DNA of 64,000 nucleotides from contig NZ_JBHLWI010000016.1 in assembly GCF_042432905.1 (NCBI RefSeq), positions 53,175 through 117,174 on the forward strand, read 5' to 3'. This DNA is from Fontibacter flavus. Lineage in GTDB: Bacteria; Bacteroidota; Bacteroidia; Cytophagales; Cyclobacteriaceae. The notes beneath the pieces are model-generated. The model ran no database searches, was not told the origin of the DNA, and saw only the letters and a list, made by a program, of their open reading frames with translations. The translations under genes were made by a program, and so were the position numbers. Position 1 is the first letter of the stretch. Every line of letters starts with the position of its first letter. This document shows, piece by piece, positions 35,511-43,548 of the stretch.

Positions 35511-36950
35511 TTAAATCCACGCTTTGTATTTGACCATTGGTTGTGGATAAGTAGCCCCCAATGCAATGCCGTATTCTTTTAATTTAGATGTGGATAACTC
35601 AAATGGCTGATGAATATCAAAACCTGGAATCGCCGATAGTTCAGGAATCCAGTGCCGTATGTAATCCCCTTTCTTATCATAGTTTTGCGCCTGTCTCAAA
35701 ATATTGAAATACCGGTTTTCCCTGGGATCATTTCCAACTCCTGCCACATACAACCAATTACCCCAATTGCTGCAGACATCATAATCTATCAACATACTTT
35801 CAAAATAGGCAGCACCCCAACGCCAATCAATATTCAGATCATTCACCAAGAATGAAGCAACATTCTGCCTGCCCCTGTTGGACATAAAGCCAGTTTCATT
35901 GAGTTCCCTCATGTTGGCATCAACAAAAGGAATTCCCGTTTCTCCAATGGCCCATTTCCAAAATCGCTCTTCGCTTTTATTCCAGTTATCCACAGCGTTT
36001 TTTATTCCCGCCAATTGAAAGACTTTATTTCCGTGTTTTTTACAGATAAACCTGAAATAATCCCTCCAAATCAATTCAAAGATTAACCAATAAGTCGATT
36101 GGTTCTTTTTACGATCTTTTTCATAGCTAAGGACTTCCTCATAAATGTACCTTGGGCTGAGACAACCCAATGCCAACCAAGGCGAAAACTTACTGCTGTA
36201 ATCTGCTCCCAAAAGCCCATTGCGGGTTTCCTTGTAAACCTTCAAGAGATCCTGTTCCCAAAAATAGGTTTGAAGTCGTCTGACTCCCTCTTCTTCACCA
36301 CCTTTAAACACCAACACTGACTTCACCGAAGAAGTAGGCTCCTTCAAACCAAATGTGGATAATTCAGGAAAATCTTTATAATTACCACCTAAATCGGGGA
36401 ATTTAATGAATTTAGGTGTTGCTAAAGTTTTTTGTATTCTGGAGAACTTTTCACATTCCTTCCTAAACTGAGTAAACACCTCAGGCAATTGACTAATGGG
36501 AAAAGGAAGGTCCTGTATGTGGAAAAGTGTACTTTGCCAATAGGCTTCAGTTCGGATTCCGTATTTCCACACATTTTTTTCCAACTTTTGCTCAACCCTA
36601 ATTTCCTCATCTGTTACTTCTTCCGAATAAAAGATAGCCTCAACACTATTGGAAACCGCAAATTCAGTTATCACGTCTTCAGGTTTGCCTTGAAGTATGA
36701 TCAAATTCCCCCCAAGTTTTTGTAGAGAAGCTTTAAGGTTATCCACAGCCTCTTTCAAAAACTTGGCCCGATAACTCCCTGTCTTATCCATTCCAAGAAT
36801 TGATTTACCAAATTGCCGTGGGTCTACACAATAAATAGGAATGACTTCCTCTGACAACTCTATAGCAGAAAATAGGGGTGCATGGTCATGCACCCTTAAA
36901 TCATTCCTAAACCAAACTACAACTCTTTTATACTTCATCTGATTTTTCAA
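35511..36950 (-). CDS. Cryptochrome DASH / photolyase-family flavoprotein
   Basis: A 479-residue FAD-dependent photolyase/cryptochrome. The N-terminal alpha/beta antenna domain begins VVVWFRNDLRVHDHAPL; the FAD-binding helical domain has GADYSSKFSPWLALGCLSPR, FELIWRDYFRF and the block NWGNWLYVAGVGNDPRENRY (20 residues), whose GNDPREN is the DASH signature. DASH proteins repair cyclobutane pyrimidine dimers in single-stranded or looped DNA and may also act as light sensors. The start could be the ATG at 36950 or four codons later. The gene contains five exact DnaA-box nonamers. Confidence 0.92.
   Translation of the reverse strand: MKNQMKYKRVVVWFRNDLRVHDHAPLFSAIELSEEVIPIYCVDPRQFGKSILGMDKTGSYRAKFLKEAVDNLKASLQKLGGNLIILQGKPEDVITEFAVSNSVEAIFYSEEVTDEEIRVEQKLEKNVWKYGIRTEAYWQSTLFHIQDLPFPISQLPEVFTQFRKECEKFSRIQKTLATPKFIKFPDLGGNYKDFPELSTFGLKEPTSSVKSVLVFKGGEEEGVRRLQTYFWEQDLLKVYKETRNGLLGADYSSKFSPWLALGCLSPRYIYEEVLSYEKDRKKNQSTYWLIFELIWRDYFRFICKKHGNKVFQLAGIKNAVDNWNKSEERFWKWAIGETGIPFVDANMRELNETGFMSNRGRQNVASFLVNDLNIDWRWGAAYFESMLIDYDVCSNWGNWLYVAGVGNDPRENRYFNILRQAQNYDKKGDYIRHWIPELSAIPGFDIHQPFELSTSKLKEYGIALGATYPQPMVKYKAWI
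35542..36747. repeat. Five exact DnaA-box nonamers within the cryptochrome gene
   Basis: TGTGGATAA at 35542-35550, 35589-35597 and 36354-36362; TTATCCACA at 35986-35994 and 36739-36747. In the coding strand they encode Tyr-Pro-Gln, Leu-Ser-Thr (twice) and Val-Asp-Asn (twice), so the signal is at DNA level. Confidence 0.6.
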
Positions 36951-37042
36951 CAGCTTGTTAAAGAAAAGTGTTTGCTGAATCCAGGTAATTATGCTTTATT
37001 ACCCGCGTATTGACAGCAATAAATCCAAAAACCCAGATTAAA

Positions 37043-37600
37043 ATGAAACAATTAGTACTAATCGCCCTTCTTTTTACCAGTTTTCAGCTAGTTGCGCAGG
37101 ATAAGCCCGGTAATCAACGATTTTGGGAATCACTCAAAAAACATTGTGGAAAAGCCTATGAAGGAGAAATTATGACCCCTTCAGAAAATGACCCTTTCAC
37201 TGGAAAAAGGCTCGTCATGCATGTAGTGGATTGCGGTGAAGACTTTATCCACATTCCTTTTTTTGTAGGAGATGACAAATCCAGAACCTGGATACTGACT
37301 ATGGAAAATGGGCTGATCAAATTAAAACATGATCACAAACATGAAGATGGTTCAGAAGACAAGGTTACCCAATACGGAGGTACTGCCTCTAATACAGGAA
37401 TGGCAGGAATTCAGTTTTTCCCTGCAGATCAAGAAACAACTGACCTGATTCCTTATGCTGCCAATAATGTGTGGTGGATAACTGTGGATGAAACTTCCTT
37501 CACCTATAATTTAAGAAGAATAGGGTCAGATCGTTTTTTCTCCGTAAAGTTTGACCTGACTAAAGAAGTGGAAAGTCCGGGACCAGCTTGGGGTTGGTAA
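37043..37600 (+). CDS. Hypothetical exported protein
   Basis: A 185-residue secreted protein: the ATG at 37043 gives a clean signal peptide (MKQLVLIALLFTSFQLVAQ); the open frame starts 11 codons earlier. The mature part has two cysteines (in KKHCGKAYEGE and VVDCGEDF), which could form a disulfide, then strands rich in aromatic residues (IPFFVGDDKSRTWILTMENG, WWITVDETSFTYNL). No domain was recognised. It is likely periplasmic. One DnaA-box nonamer is at 37245-37253. Confidence 0.72.
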   Translation: MKQLVLIALLFTSFQLVAQDKPGNQRFWESLKKHCGKAYEGEIMTPSENDPFTGKRLVMHVVDCGEDFIHIPFFVGDDKSRTWILTMENGLIKLKHDHKHEDGSEDKVTQYGGTASNTGMAGIQFFPADQETTDLIPYAANNVWWITVDETSFTYNLRRIGSDRFFSVKFDLTKEVESPGPAWGW

Positions 37601-37735
37601 TAGGAATTTCCCTTTTTGAAAGACTTTAAAAACTTTGGGATCTTCGGTACTTAGAAAAGATCTCAATGTTTTTTTACCACATTATTTTAAACTGCATAAA
37701 TCGAAAAACTTTTTAAAAATATTTAAAAAGCTGAT

Positions 37736-37743
37736 TATCTTTG
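37736..37743 (+). promoter_or_regulatory. -7-like element 4 bases before an ATG
   Basis: TATCTTTG matches TAnnTTTG and ends 4 bases before the ATG at 37748. If used, the transcript would be leaderless or nearly so. Confidence 0.4.
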
Positions 37744-37747
37744 GTTT

Positions 37748-38830
37748 ATGCAAAGATATTTTTCCATCATATTCCTTTTTCTCTTTTGGTTTGCTTCATT
37801 GCTTTCCCCATTTGCTCTCTTAGCGCAAAATCCTTCCCTATTCGAAGCAGACGAAGTACTAAATATTACGCTTTATGGTGATCTGGACAGGCTTTTCAAG
37901 GACAGAACGGGTGAAGCCAGTTATTTAGACCTTCAGCTCAGCTATCAGGATGAAAATGGCAAATCAATCAACATCCCAATCAGAAGCAAAACCCGTGGAA
38001 ATTTTAGAAGAAGAAAGAATGTCTGTACTTATCCGCCACTTTTCCTCAATTTCGCAAAAAAAACTGCAGCAAATTCCATTTTTCAACATCAGGATAAAAT
38101 CAAACTTGTCATGCCCTGTAAGTTCGACAAATACGTCATCAGGGAATACTATGCCTATAAGCTGTACATGCTCTTGACGGAAAAAAGTTTTAAGGTAAGG
38201 CTGGTTAAAATCACTTTGGAAGATTCTGAAGAAAAAATCAGAAAAACTGACCCATTTTATGGTTTCCTGATAGAAGAAGAATCGCAAATGGCCTCCAGAA
38301 ACAGTATGAATGCTATGGAAAAAGATTATGTGCGTCCCGATCAGATCATTTTAGAGGATTTTTTAAGAATGGCTGTATTCCAATACATGATCGGCAATAC
38401 CGATTGGTCGGTACAATTCAGGCAAAACATCAAATTGTTGAGTGATGATACCCAGGACAAAATGATTGCAGTGCCCTATGACTTCGACCATGCGGGTATT
38501 GTGGGCGCGCCTTATGCAAAACCCGCTGAAGCATTGTTATTAAGTTCTGTCCAGGAAAGAAGGTATAGAGGATTTTGTATTGAAGACATGGAACAGTACG
38601 AAAAGGTATTTGCCTTATTTAACGAAAAGAAGGAGGACATTTACCAACTATACCAAAACAGCCAACTTTTGGAAAAAAGTTATATCAATTCTACCATAAG
38701 GTATTTGAATGGGTTTTACCAGACGATTAATTCCCCTAGATTAGCGAAAATTGACTTCACCTATCCCTGCGATCCAACCGGCACTGGAAATGTCGTGATC
38801 AAAGGTCTTAGGGAAATCAGTGAAAATTGA
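37748..38830 (+). CDS. Exported protein with CotH-kinase-like motifs
   Basis: A 360-residue secreted protein (signal peptide to about FALLAQ, residue 27). An N-terminal beta section has IPIRSKTRGNFRRRK, the first strand-loop seen in CotH-type proteins, followed by the helical section DKYVIREYYAYKLYMLL. Towards the C-terminus QYMIGNTDWSVQFRQNIKLL (20 residues) and AVPYDFDHAGIV resemble the catalytic and metal-binding loops of spore-coat CotH kinases and related HipA-like kinases. This is by-eye similarity, not a firm match. The neighbours are also exported enzymes. Confidence 0.62.
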   Translation: MQRYFSIIFLFLFWFASLLSPFALLAQNPSLFEADEVLNITLYGDLDRLFKDRTGEASYLDLQLSYQDENGKSINIPIRSKTRGNFRRRKNVCTYPPLFLNFAKKTAANSIFQHQDKIKLVMPCKFDKYVIREYYAYKLYMLLTEKSFKVRLVKITLEDSEEKIRKTDPFYGFLIEEESQMASRNSMNAMEKDYVRPDQIILEDFLRMAVFQYMIGNTDWSVQFRQNIKLLSDDTQDKMIAVPYDFDHAGIVGAPYAKPAEALLLSSVQERRYRGFCIEDMEQYEKVFALFNEKKEDIYQLYQNSQLLEKSYINSTIRYLNGFYQTINSPRLAKIDFTYPCDPTGTGNVVIKGLREISEN

Positions 38831-38872
38831 TGCAGACATTTCTTTGAAATACATCTTAGACTAACCTAACCA

Positions 38873-39811
38873 ATGAAAAAATTATCCACATTCCTGCTGA
38901 TGATCTTCAGTATTTCCAGCTATGCACAGGAAAAAACGCTTGCTGAAAAACTCGGCTACTCAAAAGAAGACAGACTTCTCATCATCCATGCCGATGATAT
39001 AGGCATGGCACATTCAGAAAATATCGCCACAATTGATGCCATCAAAAACGGTGTGGTCAATTCCACAAGTATCATGATGCCTTGCGCATGGTCCACAGAA
39101 GTGGGCGAACTCATCAAAGATATGCCAGGTTTGGACATCGGGGTACATATCACCTTGACCAATGAATGGCATACATACAAATATGCCCCAATCGCTTCAA
39201 AATCTGAAGTTCCTGGCCTTGTTGGCCCAGATGGTTTCATGTACAAAGACTGCGCATCCGTTGCCCAAAATGCCAGTCCTGAAGAAGTCGAGAAAGAAAT
39301 GAGGGCACAGATAGAAGCAGCTATCAAAATCGGTATTAAACCTACTCACTTAGATTCGCATATGGGTTGTGTATTCTACGGCAGACCAGAATATGTAGCC
39401 TCGTACATCAAACTTGCAGAGGAATATGGTATCCCAGCCATGTTGAACCAACAGATTGTGGATGGGGTGATCAAGCCTAATCCAGAATTGTTTAAAGATT
39501 TAGATGTGGATAACTTGATTTTGATAGACGAGACGGCTATTGCTTCACCACAATCTTACGATACTATGGGAATGGAAAACTTTTACACCGAACTGCTCAA
39601 TAACCTAAAACCGGGAGTAACTGTCTTATTGAACCATATAGCTTTCAATGATGCGGAAATGCAGGCCATTACTACCCGTTTTACCCATTGGCATGCCAAG
39701 TGGAGACAAGATGATTACGATTTTTTCACAAGCCAAAAAGCAAGAAATCTGATCACTGCAAATAATATCAAATTGATTACTTGGGAAGAAATTGGTAAAA
39801 AACTAAAATAA
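38873..39811 (+). CDS. Exported ChbG/HpnK (YdjC-like) carbohydrate deacetylase family protein
   Basis: A 312-residue exported member of the YdjC/ChbG family, metal-dependent deacetylases that act on N-acetylated sugars such as chitooligosaccharides. A short signal peptide ends at SSYA. The metal-site motifs are HADDIGMAH (Asp-Asp near residue 40), HLDSHMG and LLNHIAFN. Two DnaA-box nonamers lie at 38882-38890 and 39505-39513. It follows the CotH-like gene by 42 bases and precedes a lipoprotein gene, so it may belong to a small exported-protein operon. Confidence 0.88.
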   Translation: MKKLSTFLLMIFSISSYAQEKTLAEKLGYSKEDRLLIIHADDIGMAHSENIATIDAIKNGVVNSTSIMMPCAWSTEVGELIKDMPGLDIGVHITLTNEWHTYKYAPIASKSEVPGLVGPDGFMYKDCASVAQNASPEEVEKEMRAQIEAAIKIGIKPTHLDSHMGCVFYGRPEYVASYIKLAEEYGIPAMLNQQIVDGVIKPNPELFKDLDVDNLILIDETAIASPQSYDTMGMENFYTELLNNLKPGVTVLLNHIAFNDAEMQAITTRFTHWHAKWRQDDYDFFTSQKARNLITANNIKLITWEEIGKKLK

Positions 39812-39842
39812 GCATTTATAATTGTCAGAAATTTCAATATCC

Positions 39843-40436
39843 ATGAAGTATTTATCAAAGATCGGTTTTTTGTTGATTTTATTATTTAACACTAGCCTAT
39901 TTACATCTTGTAGCCGCGACTGTAGTGATTCTGTTTTTGAACTTTCAGAAATCAGCCTGACACCAAGGAGCTTTACACCGGGCAATACTGTAACTGAAGC
40001 TTGGGATAATGATGCGGCACTGCCTGTCAACAGGCTTATCGTGAAAATTAATATGGAAAAAGAGTTCCTCAGTAGGCCTGATCTTGATTCAGACTGTTTT
40101 CCAAAGTACAAAATCGATAACAGAAACAGGGTTAGCCAGATTCGGCTATTGAGCAATCAGGGATTCAATCAGGCATATCCAGCAGGATCAGACCTTTTTG
40201 GTCTTTGTCTTTTTGCACCACAACCTGGAAATTATATCAGCAGGGAGGATTTTATCGAGGGATATGTAAATGAATCCAACTTCAAAGAGTTTTTCTTTGT
40301 ATTTAACCAAAGTCCCGATGGGCAGGCCTTACACAATTTGACTATGCAGGTTATTTTCGAAGATGGCAGCATCGTTTCTGGCAAAAGCATTTCCTCCACT
40401 CCTATTGCCGTATTGCTTTCACCTGTAGAGCAATAA
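39843..40436 (+). CDS. Hypothetical lipoprotein
   Basis: A 197-residue predicted lipoprotein. The start at 39843 (MKYLSKIGFLLILLFN) is preferred; the frame opens 7 codons earlier. The lipobox is LFTSC. The mature part has several cysteines near its N-terminus (SCSRDCSDS) and one later (SDCFPKYK), and beta strands with FFFVFNQSP and ALHNLTMQVIF. No family was recognised. It lies 31 bases after the deacetylase gene and 56 before the glycosidase gene on the same strand. Confidence 0.72.
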   Translation: MKYLSKIGFLLILLFNTSLFTSCSRDCSDSVFELSEISLTPRSFTPGNTVTEAWDNDAALPVNRLIVKINMEKEFLSRPDLDSDCFPKYKIDNRNRVSQIRLLSNQGFNQAYPAGSDLFGLCLFAPQPGNYISREDFIEGYVNESNFKEFFFVFNQSPDGQALHNLTMQVIFEDGSIVSGKSISSTPIAVLLSPVEQ

Positions 40437-40492
40437 AGAGTTTTTAACAAAAGGGTCTTATCTTTAAGGTTCAAGCAACTACCTTAATCCTT

Positions 40493-42895
40493 ATGATAAG
40501 ACCTTTGATTTTCTGTTTGGTTTCTTTGTTGATTTTTTCAAGCTGTGAAAAGTCCCCCAAAATATCTCCTTTGTCTTCACTATTGGATGGTCTGGAAGGC
40601 ATTGAAGGGAAAAAAGAATATTTAGCCTCCCCTTTTGTCACAGCAGGTGACCGGGTCTACATGGTAGGTCATCAGGATGGGAAATTCCCGGATCTTGGAT
40701 GGCATGTGGAAGGGGAAATGGGTGGCATTTGGAATCATCCTATCAAATTGATGGATGGCTTTACTGCAGCACTTATTACAGAAGAGGGAAGTTATTGTCT
40801 AGATCATGCTTCCTCATTTATCAATTACCCTATTGCGAATAAGCAACTTTTCAACGAGTCAGTCCCTGGACTGCAAATTGAAAGGTTCCAGTTTGTACCT
40901 GATGGACAACAGGGAATGGTCATTGAATTCACCTTCAAAAATGTGGATAACTCCAAAAAAAGTTTTGAATTTGAATTTGCTGGCCATATTGACCTAATGC
41001 CTGTATGGCTTGGAGAAAAAGCCGGCATGGTGGATAATATAGACCAACTGAGCTTTGACGAGCAAAGACAGGCCTGGAGAGGAAAGGATGAAGGGAATGA
41101 TTGGTTTGTGCTTTTCGGTTCTTCCCAAAGATCACAGCAACATGAAGAAGCATCTCCAATATGTGCCTATAAGCCGCAGGGCAATGGAAAAGCCGGAAAA
41201 TTGGTATATGCTATTAAATTATCAAAAAATGAAAGCCATACCATTCGATTTATCATAGGAGGATCCTACAAAAGCCAAAAAGATGCAGAAAAAACCTATG
41301 ACCTGATTAAGGACCATGCAGACACCTATTTAATTGATAAAGCAAAGCACTACGAACAAATAGCTTCAAAGGCCAAACTGACTGTTTCTGATAAAGAGTT
41401 TGAGAAAGCCTTTGAATGGATCAAATACAACACAGAGTGGCTAGTAAGAGATGTTCCCGAAATCGGTAGAGGGCTAGGCGCCGGCATGCCGGATTATCCA
41501 TGGTGGTTCGGTGTGGATAATGAATATACCCTAAAAGGAGCTATTGCAACGGGAAGGAAGGATTTGGTCTATCAAACAATTGAACTTATCCACAAACTAT
41601 CAGAAACCAACGGTAATGGTAGGATTGTCCATGAAGTAAGCAGTAACGGGGTGATCTTTAATCCGGGAAACATCAATGAAACACCACAATTCGCATCCTT
41701 GATTTGGTGGGTTTATCGATGGACAGGGGATAAAGAATTTTTGGCCAAATATTACCCAACTATCAAAAAAGGACTAGAATGGCTCCTAGAAGAAAATGAC
41801 GAGGACACAAACCTCTTCCCGGATGGATACGGCATGATGGAAATACATGGGCTGGAATCAGAAATGATTGATGTCGCAGTGTATACCCAGAAAGCATTTG
41901 CTGATGCTGCCGAGATGGCTCTGATAATGGGTGAAAAGGAACTTTCTGAAAGTTATCAACATACTGCAGACAAGCTCAAAGATAAAATCAATAAAGATTT
42001 TTGGGTAGAAGAGTTCAATTCTTATGCCGATTTCATAGGGACAACCCAAGAAGCCCGCAAACTGATTGATGCGGCAATTATCCGGGCAGATACCTTGAAT
42101 AAACCTTGGGCAGTTGAAGAATTAAAAGCTACTAAGAGGAAGTTATCAACATATCCTGCCAATAAAAAACAGGGCTTTGTGATCTTTCACAACTGGGTAG
42201 TCAACACACCAATGGAAATGGGAATTGCGGAACCTGAAAAAGCACTTAGGGCCTTAGACAAAGGAAGCAGATTTGTCAATCCTTTTGGAGTATTTGTAAC
42301 CGGAATAGATCGGGACGAGGCTGCCAATGCCGAAGATGGGTCCTTTACCGGCAGTAAAGTATTTTCCTATACAGGCGCAGTGATGACGCTGCCTACAGGC
42401 GTTCAGGCCATAGCTGAAAACAACTATGGAAGGCCAGACCAAGCTTGGAACTACCTCAAAAGAATGACCCAATCATTCAGTTTTGCGCTACCTGGCTCGA
42501 TCTATGAAGTCTCCCCTGATTATGGGATGATGGCCCAAGCCTGGAACCTCTATTCTTTTGCTGTTCCGGTAGTTACTCAATTTTTCGGTATCCAACCGCG
42601 GGCTGACCAAAAGCTTATCCACATTCAGCCCTTATTGCCCATTTCATGGAATGATGCTAAACTGGAAAATGTAGTCATTGGCGACAATAGTGTAGACATC
42701 GAACTGAAAAAAAGCGAAACCGGCCTGATCGCTTCAATCAAACAAAAAAATGAAGATTGGAAAATTATCTTCAGATTACCGAAAAATCAATTCACAAGCC
42801 TAAAGCTCAATGGGAAAGCAATTGAACTTCAAAACACTGATTTCATCGAAGTAAGCATGAAAGGAAAAAACAATCAGATAGTATTGAAAAAATAA
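40493..42895 (+). CDS. Six-hairpin glycosidase lipoprotein (glycogen-debranching-like)
   Basis: An 800-residue lipoprotein (lipobox IFSSC, Cys18) made of an N-terminal beta-sandwich (about residues 30-290) and an (alpha/alpha)6 barrel (about 300-720) like those of amylo-1,6-glucosidase, GH15, GH63 and trehalase families. Barrel landmarks are MPDYPWWFGVDNEYTLKGAI (20 residues), WWVYRWTGDKEFLAKYYP, LFPDGYGMMEIHG and GSIYEVSPDYGMMAQAWNLY. A C-terminal beta domain ends the chain. The substrate is probably an alpha-glucan or alpha-mannoside type sugar but is not determinable. Four DnaA-box nonamers lie in it. It follows the lipoprotein gene and precedes a membrane protein gene. Confidence 0.8.
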   Translation: MIRPLIFCLVSLLIFSSCEKSPKISPLSSLLDGLEGIEGKKEYLASPFVTAGDRVYMVGHQDGKFPDLGWHVEGEMGGIWNHPIKLMDGFTAALITEEGSYCLDHASSFINYPIANKQLFNESVPGLQIERFQFVPDGQQGMVIEFTFKNVDNSKKSFEFEFAGHIDLMPVWLGEKAGMVDNIDQLSFDEQRQAWRGKDEGNDWFVLFGSSQRSQQHEEASPICAYKPQGNGKAGKLVYAIKLSKNESHTIRFIIGGSYKSQKDAEKTYDLIKDHADTYLIDKAKHYEQIASKAKLTVSDKEFEKAFEWIKYNTEWLVRDVPEIGRGLGAGMPDYPWWFGVDNEYTLKGAIATGRKDLVYQTIELIHKLSETNGNGRIVHEVSSNGVIFNPGNINETPQFASLIWWVYRWTGDKEFLAKYYPTIKKGLEWLLEENDEDTNLFPDGYGMMEIHGLESEMIDVAVYTQKAFADAAEMALIMGEKELSESYQHTADKLKDKINKDFWVEEFNSYADFIGTTQEARKLIDAAIIRADTLNKPWAVEELKATKRKLSTYPANKKQGFVIFHNWVVNTPMEMGIAEPEKALRALDKGSRFVNPFGVFVTGIDRDEAANAEDGSFTGSKVFSYTGAVMTLPTGVQAIAENNYGRPDQAWNYLKRMTQSFSFALPGSIYEVSPDYGMMAQAWNLYSFAVPVVTQFFGIQPRADQKLIHIQPLLPISWNDAKLENVVIGDNSVDIELKKSETGLIASIKQKNEDWKIIFRLPKNQFTSLKLNGKAIELQNTDFIEVSMKGKNNQIVLKK

Positions 42896-42981
42896 TAATC
42901 AGTTATTGAGGTGAATGACAGAATTTGGTTTGGAAACCCTATTTTTGTGAACAATTTCATCAAGTCATTGTAATAAGTGCT

Positions 42982-43491
42982 ATGAAAGTCCGCAAAATAA
43001 AATTCCCAGCGTTCAAAATAACCTTTTGGGACAAGGCTATAGAATTATTAGGATTGGCTGCACTGATACTTTTGTGGGTGATGACCTACAATTTCCAACA
43101 TTTGGGCGCTAAACTTATGCCCGAAGATTACAGTTTTTTCCAGAATCCAAGCGAATACTGGGCAAGTAAAATGACCTATACTATACCTGTTATCGCGACT
43201 ATCCTTTTTCTTGGAATTTCTATATACAATACGAGAACAAAATATGCGGATTACCCCATAGAAGATACCCCCGAAAAAGCCAAAAAGCTTTCCCTTATCA
43301 ATCAAAGGCTATGGAGGTGGTTAAAATTTATGCTGATCCTAATGTTCATCATGATTGAATACTTTTCATTTCACAGTGGTTCAGGATTTGGAACAGGAAT
43401 CCCTAAATTGTATATCATTCTCTTTCCCCTAATGCTGTTTGCACCTGTAATTTTCTTTTTTATTGAATTCTCCCAAAACCAACTGGATTAA
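42982..43491 (+). CDS. Hypothetical multi-pass membrane protein
   Basis: A 169-residue protein from the ATG at 42982 (MKVRKIKFPAFKITFWDKAI); the frame is open 19 codons earlier but that extension is not membrane-protein-like. Four hydrophobic segments are visible (about residues 20-35, 65-85, 115-132 and 140-160). The pattern of a basic start and WD before the first helix resembles DUF1648-like proteins, but this is weak. It is the last gene of the plus-strand run and converges with the CBM9/DUF5916 gene. Confidence 0.68.
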   Translation: MKVRKIKFPAFKITFWDKAIELLGLAALILLWVMTYNFQHLGAKLMPEDYSFFQNPSEYWASKMTYTIPVIATILFLGISIYNTRTKYADYPIEDTPEKAKKLSLINQRLWRWLKFMLILMFIMIEYFSFHSGSGFGTGIPKLYIILFPLMLFAPVIFFFIEFSQNQLD

Positions 43492-43528
43492 AAAAATCCT
43501 TTTGCCTCACTGAAAAAAGATTTTTTAT
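43489..43528. terminator. AT-rich terminator between convergent genes
   Basis: TAAAAAAATC-CTTTT pairs approximately with AAAA-GATTTTTTA around GCCTCACTG. It is AT-rich and imperfect, so only moderately supported. Confidence 0.45.
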
Positions 43529-43548
43529 ACCTAATCAACAAGCTACCC

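Larger units (their letters stand above)
33187..42623. repeat. Region dense in exact DnaA-box nonamers
   Basis: Exact TTATCCACA or TGTGGATAA is at 33187, 34812, 35542, 35589, 35986, 36354, 36739, 37245, 38882, 39505, 40942, 41512, 41586 and 42615 (start of each 9-mer), 14 copies in 9.4 kb. Five are in the cryptochrome gene. All lie in coding sequence on both strands and in several reading frames (Leu-Ser-Thr, Val-Asp-Asn, Tyr-Pro-Gln, Leu-Ile-His). Confidence 0.6.

Noticed and set aside
40493..42895. True glycogen-debranching enzyme
   Set aside because: The barrel resembles the family, but the protein is an exported lipoprotein and the catalytic acids could not be assigned, so a general six-hairpin glycosidase call is safer.
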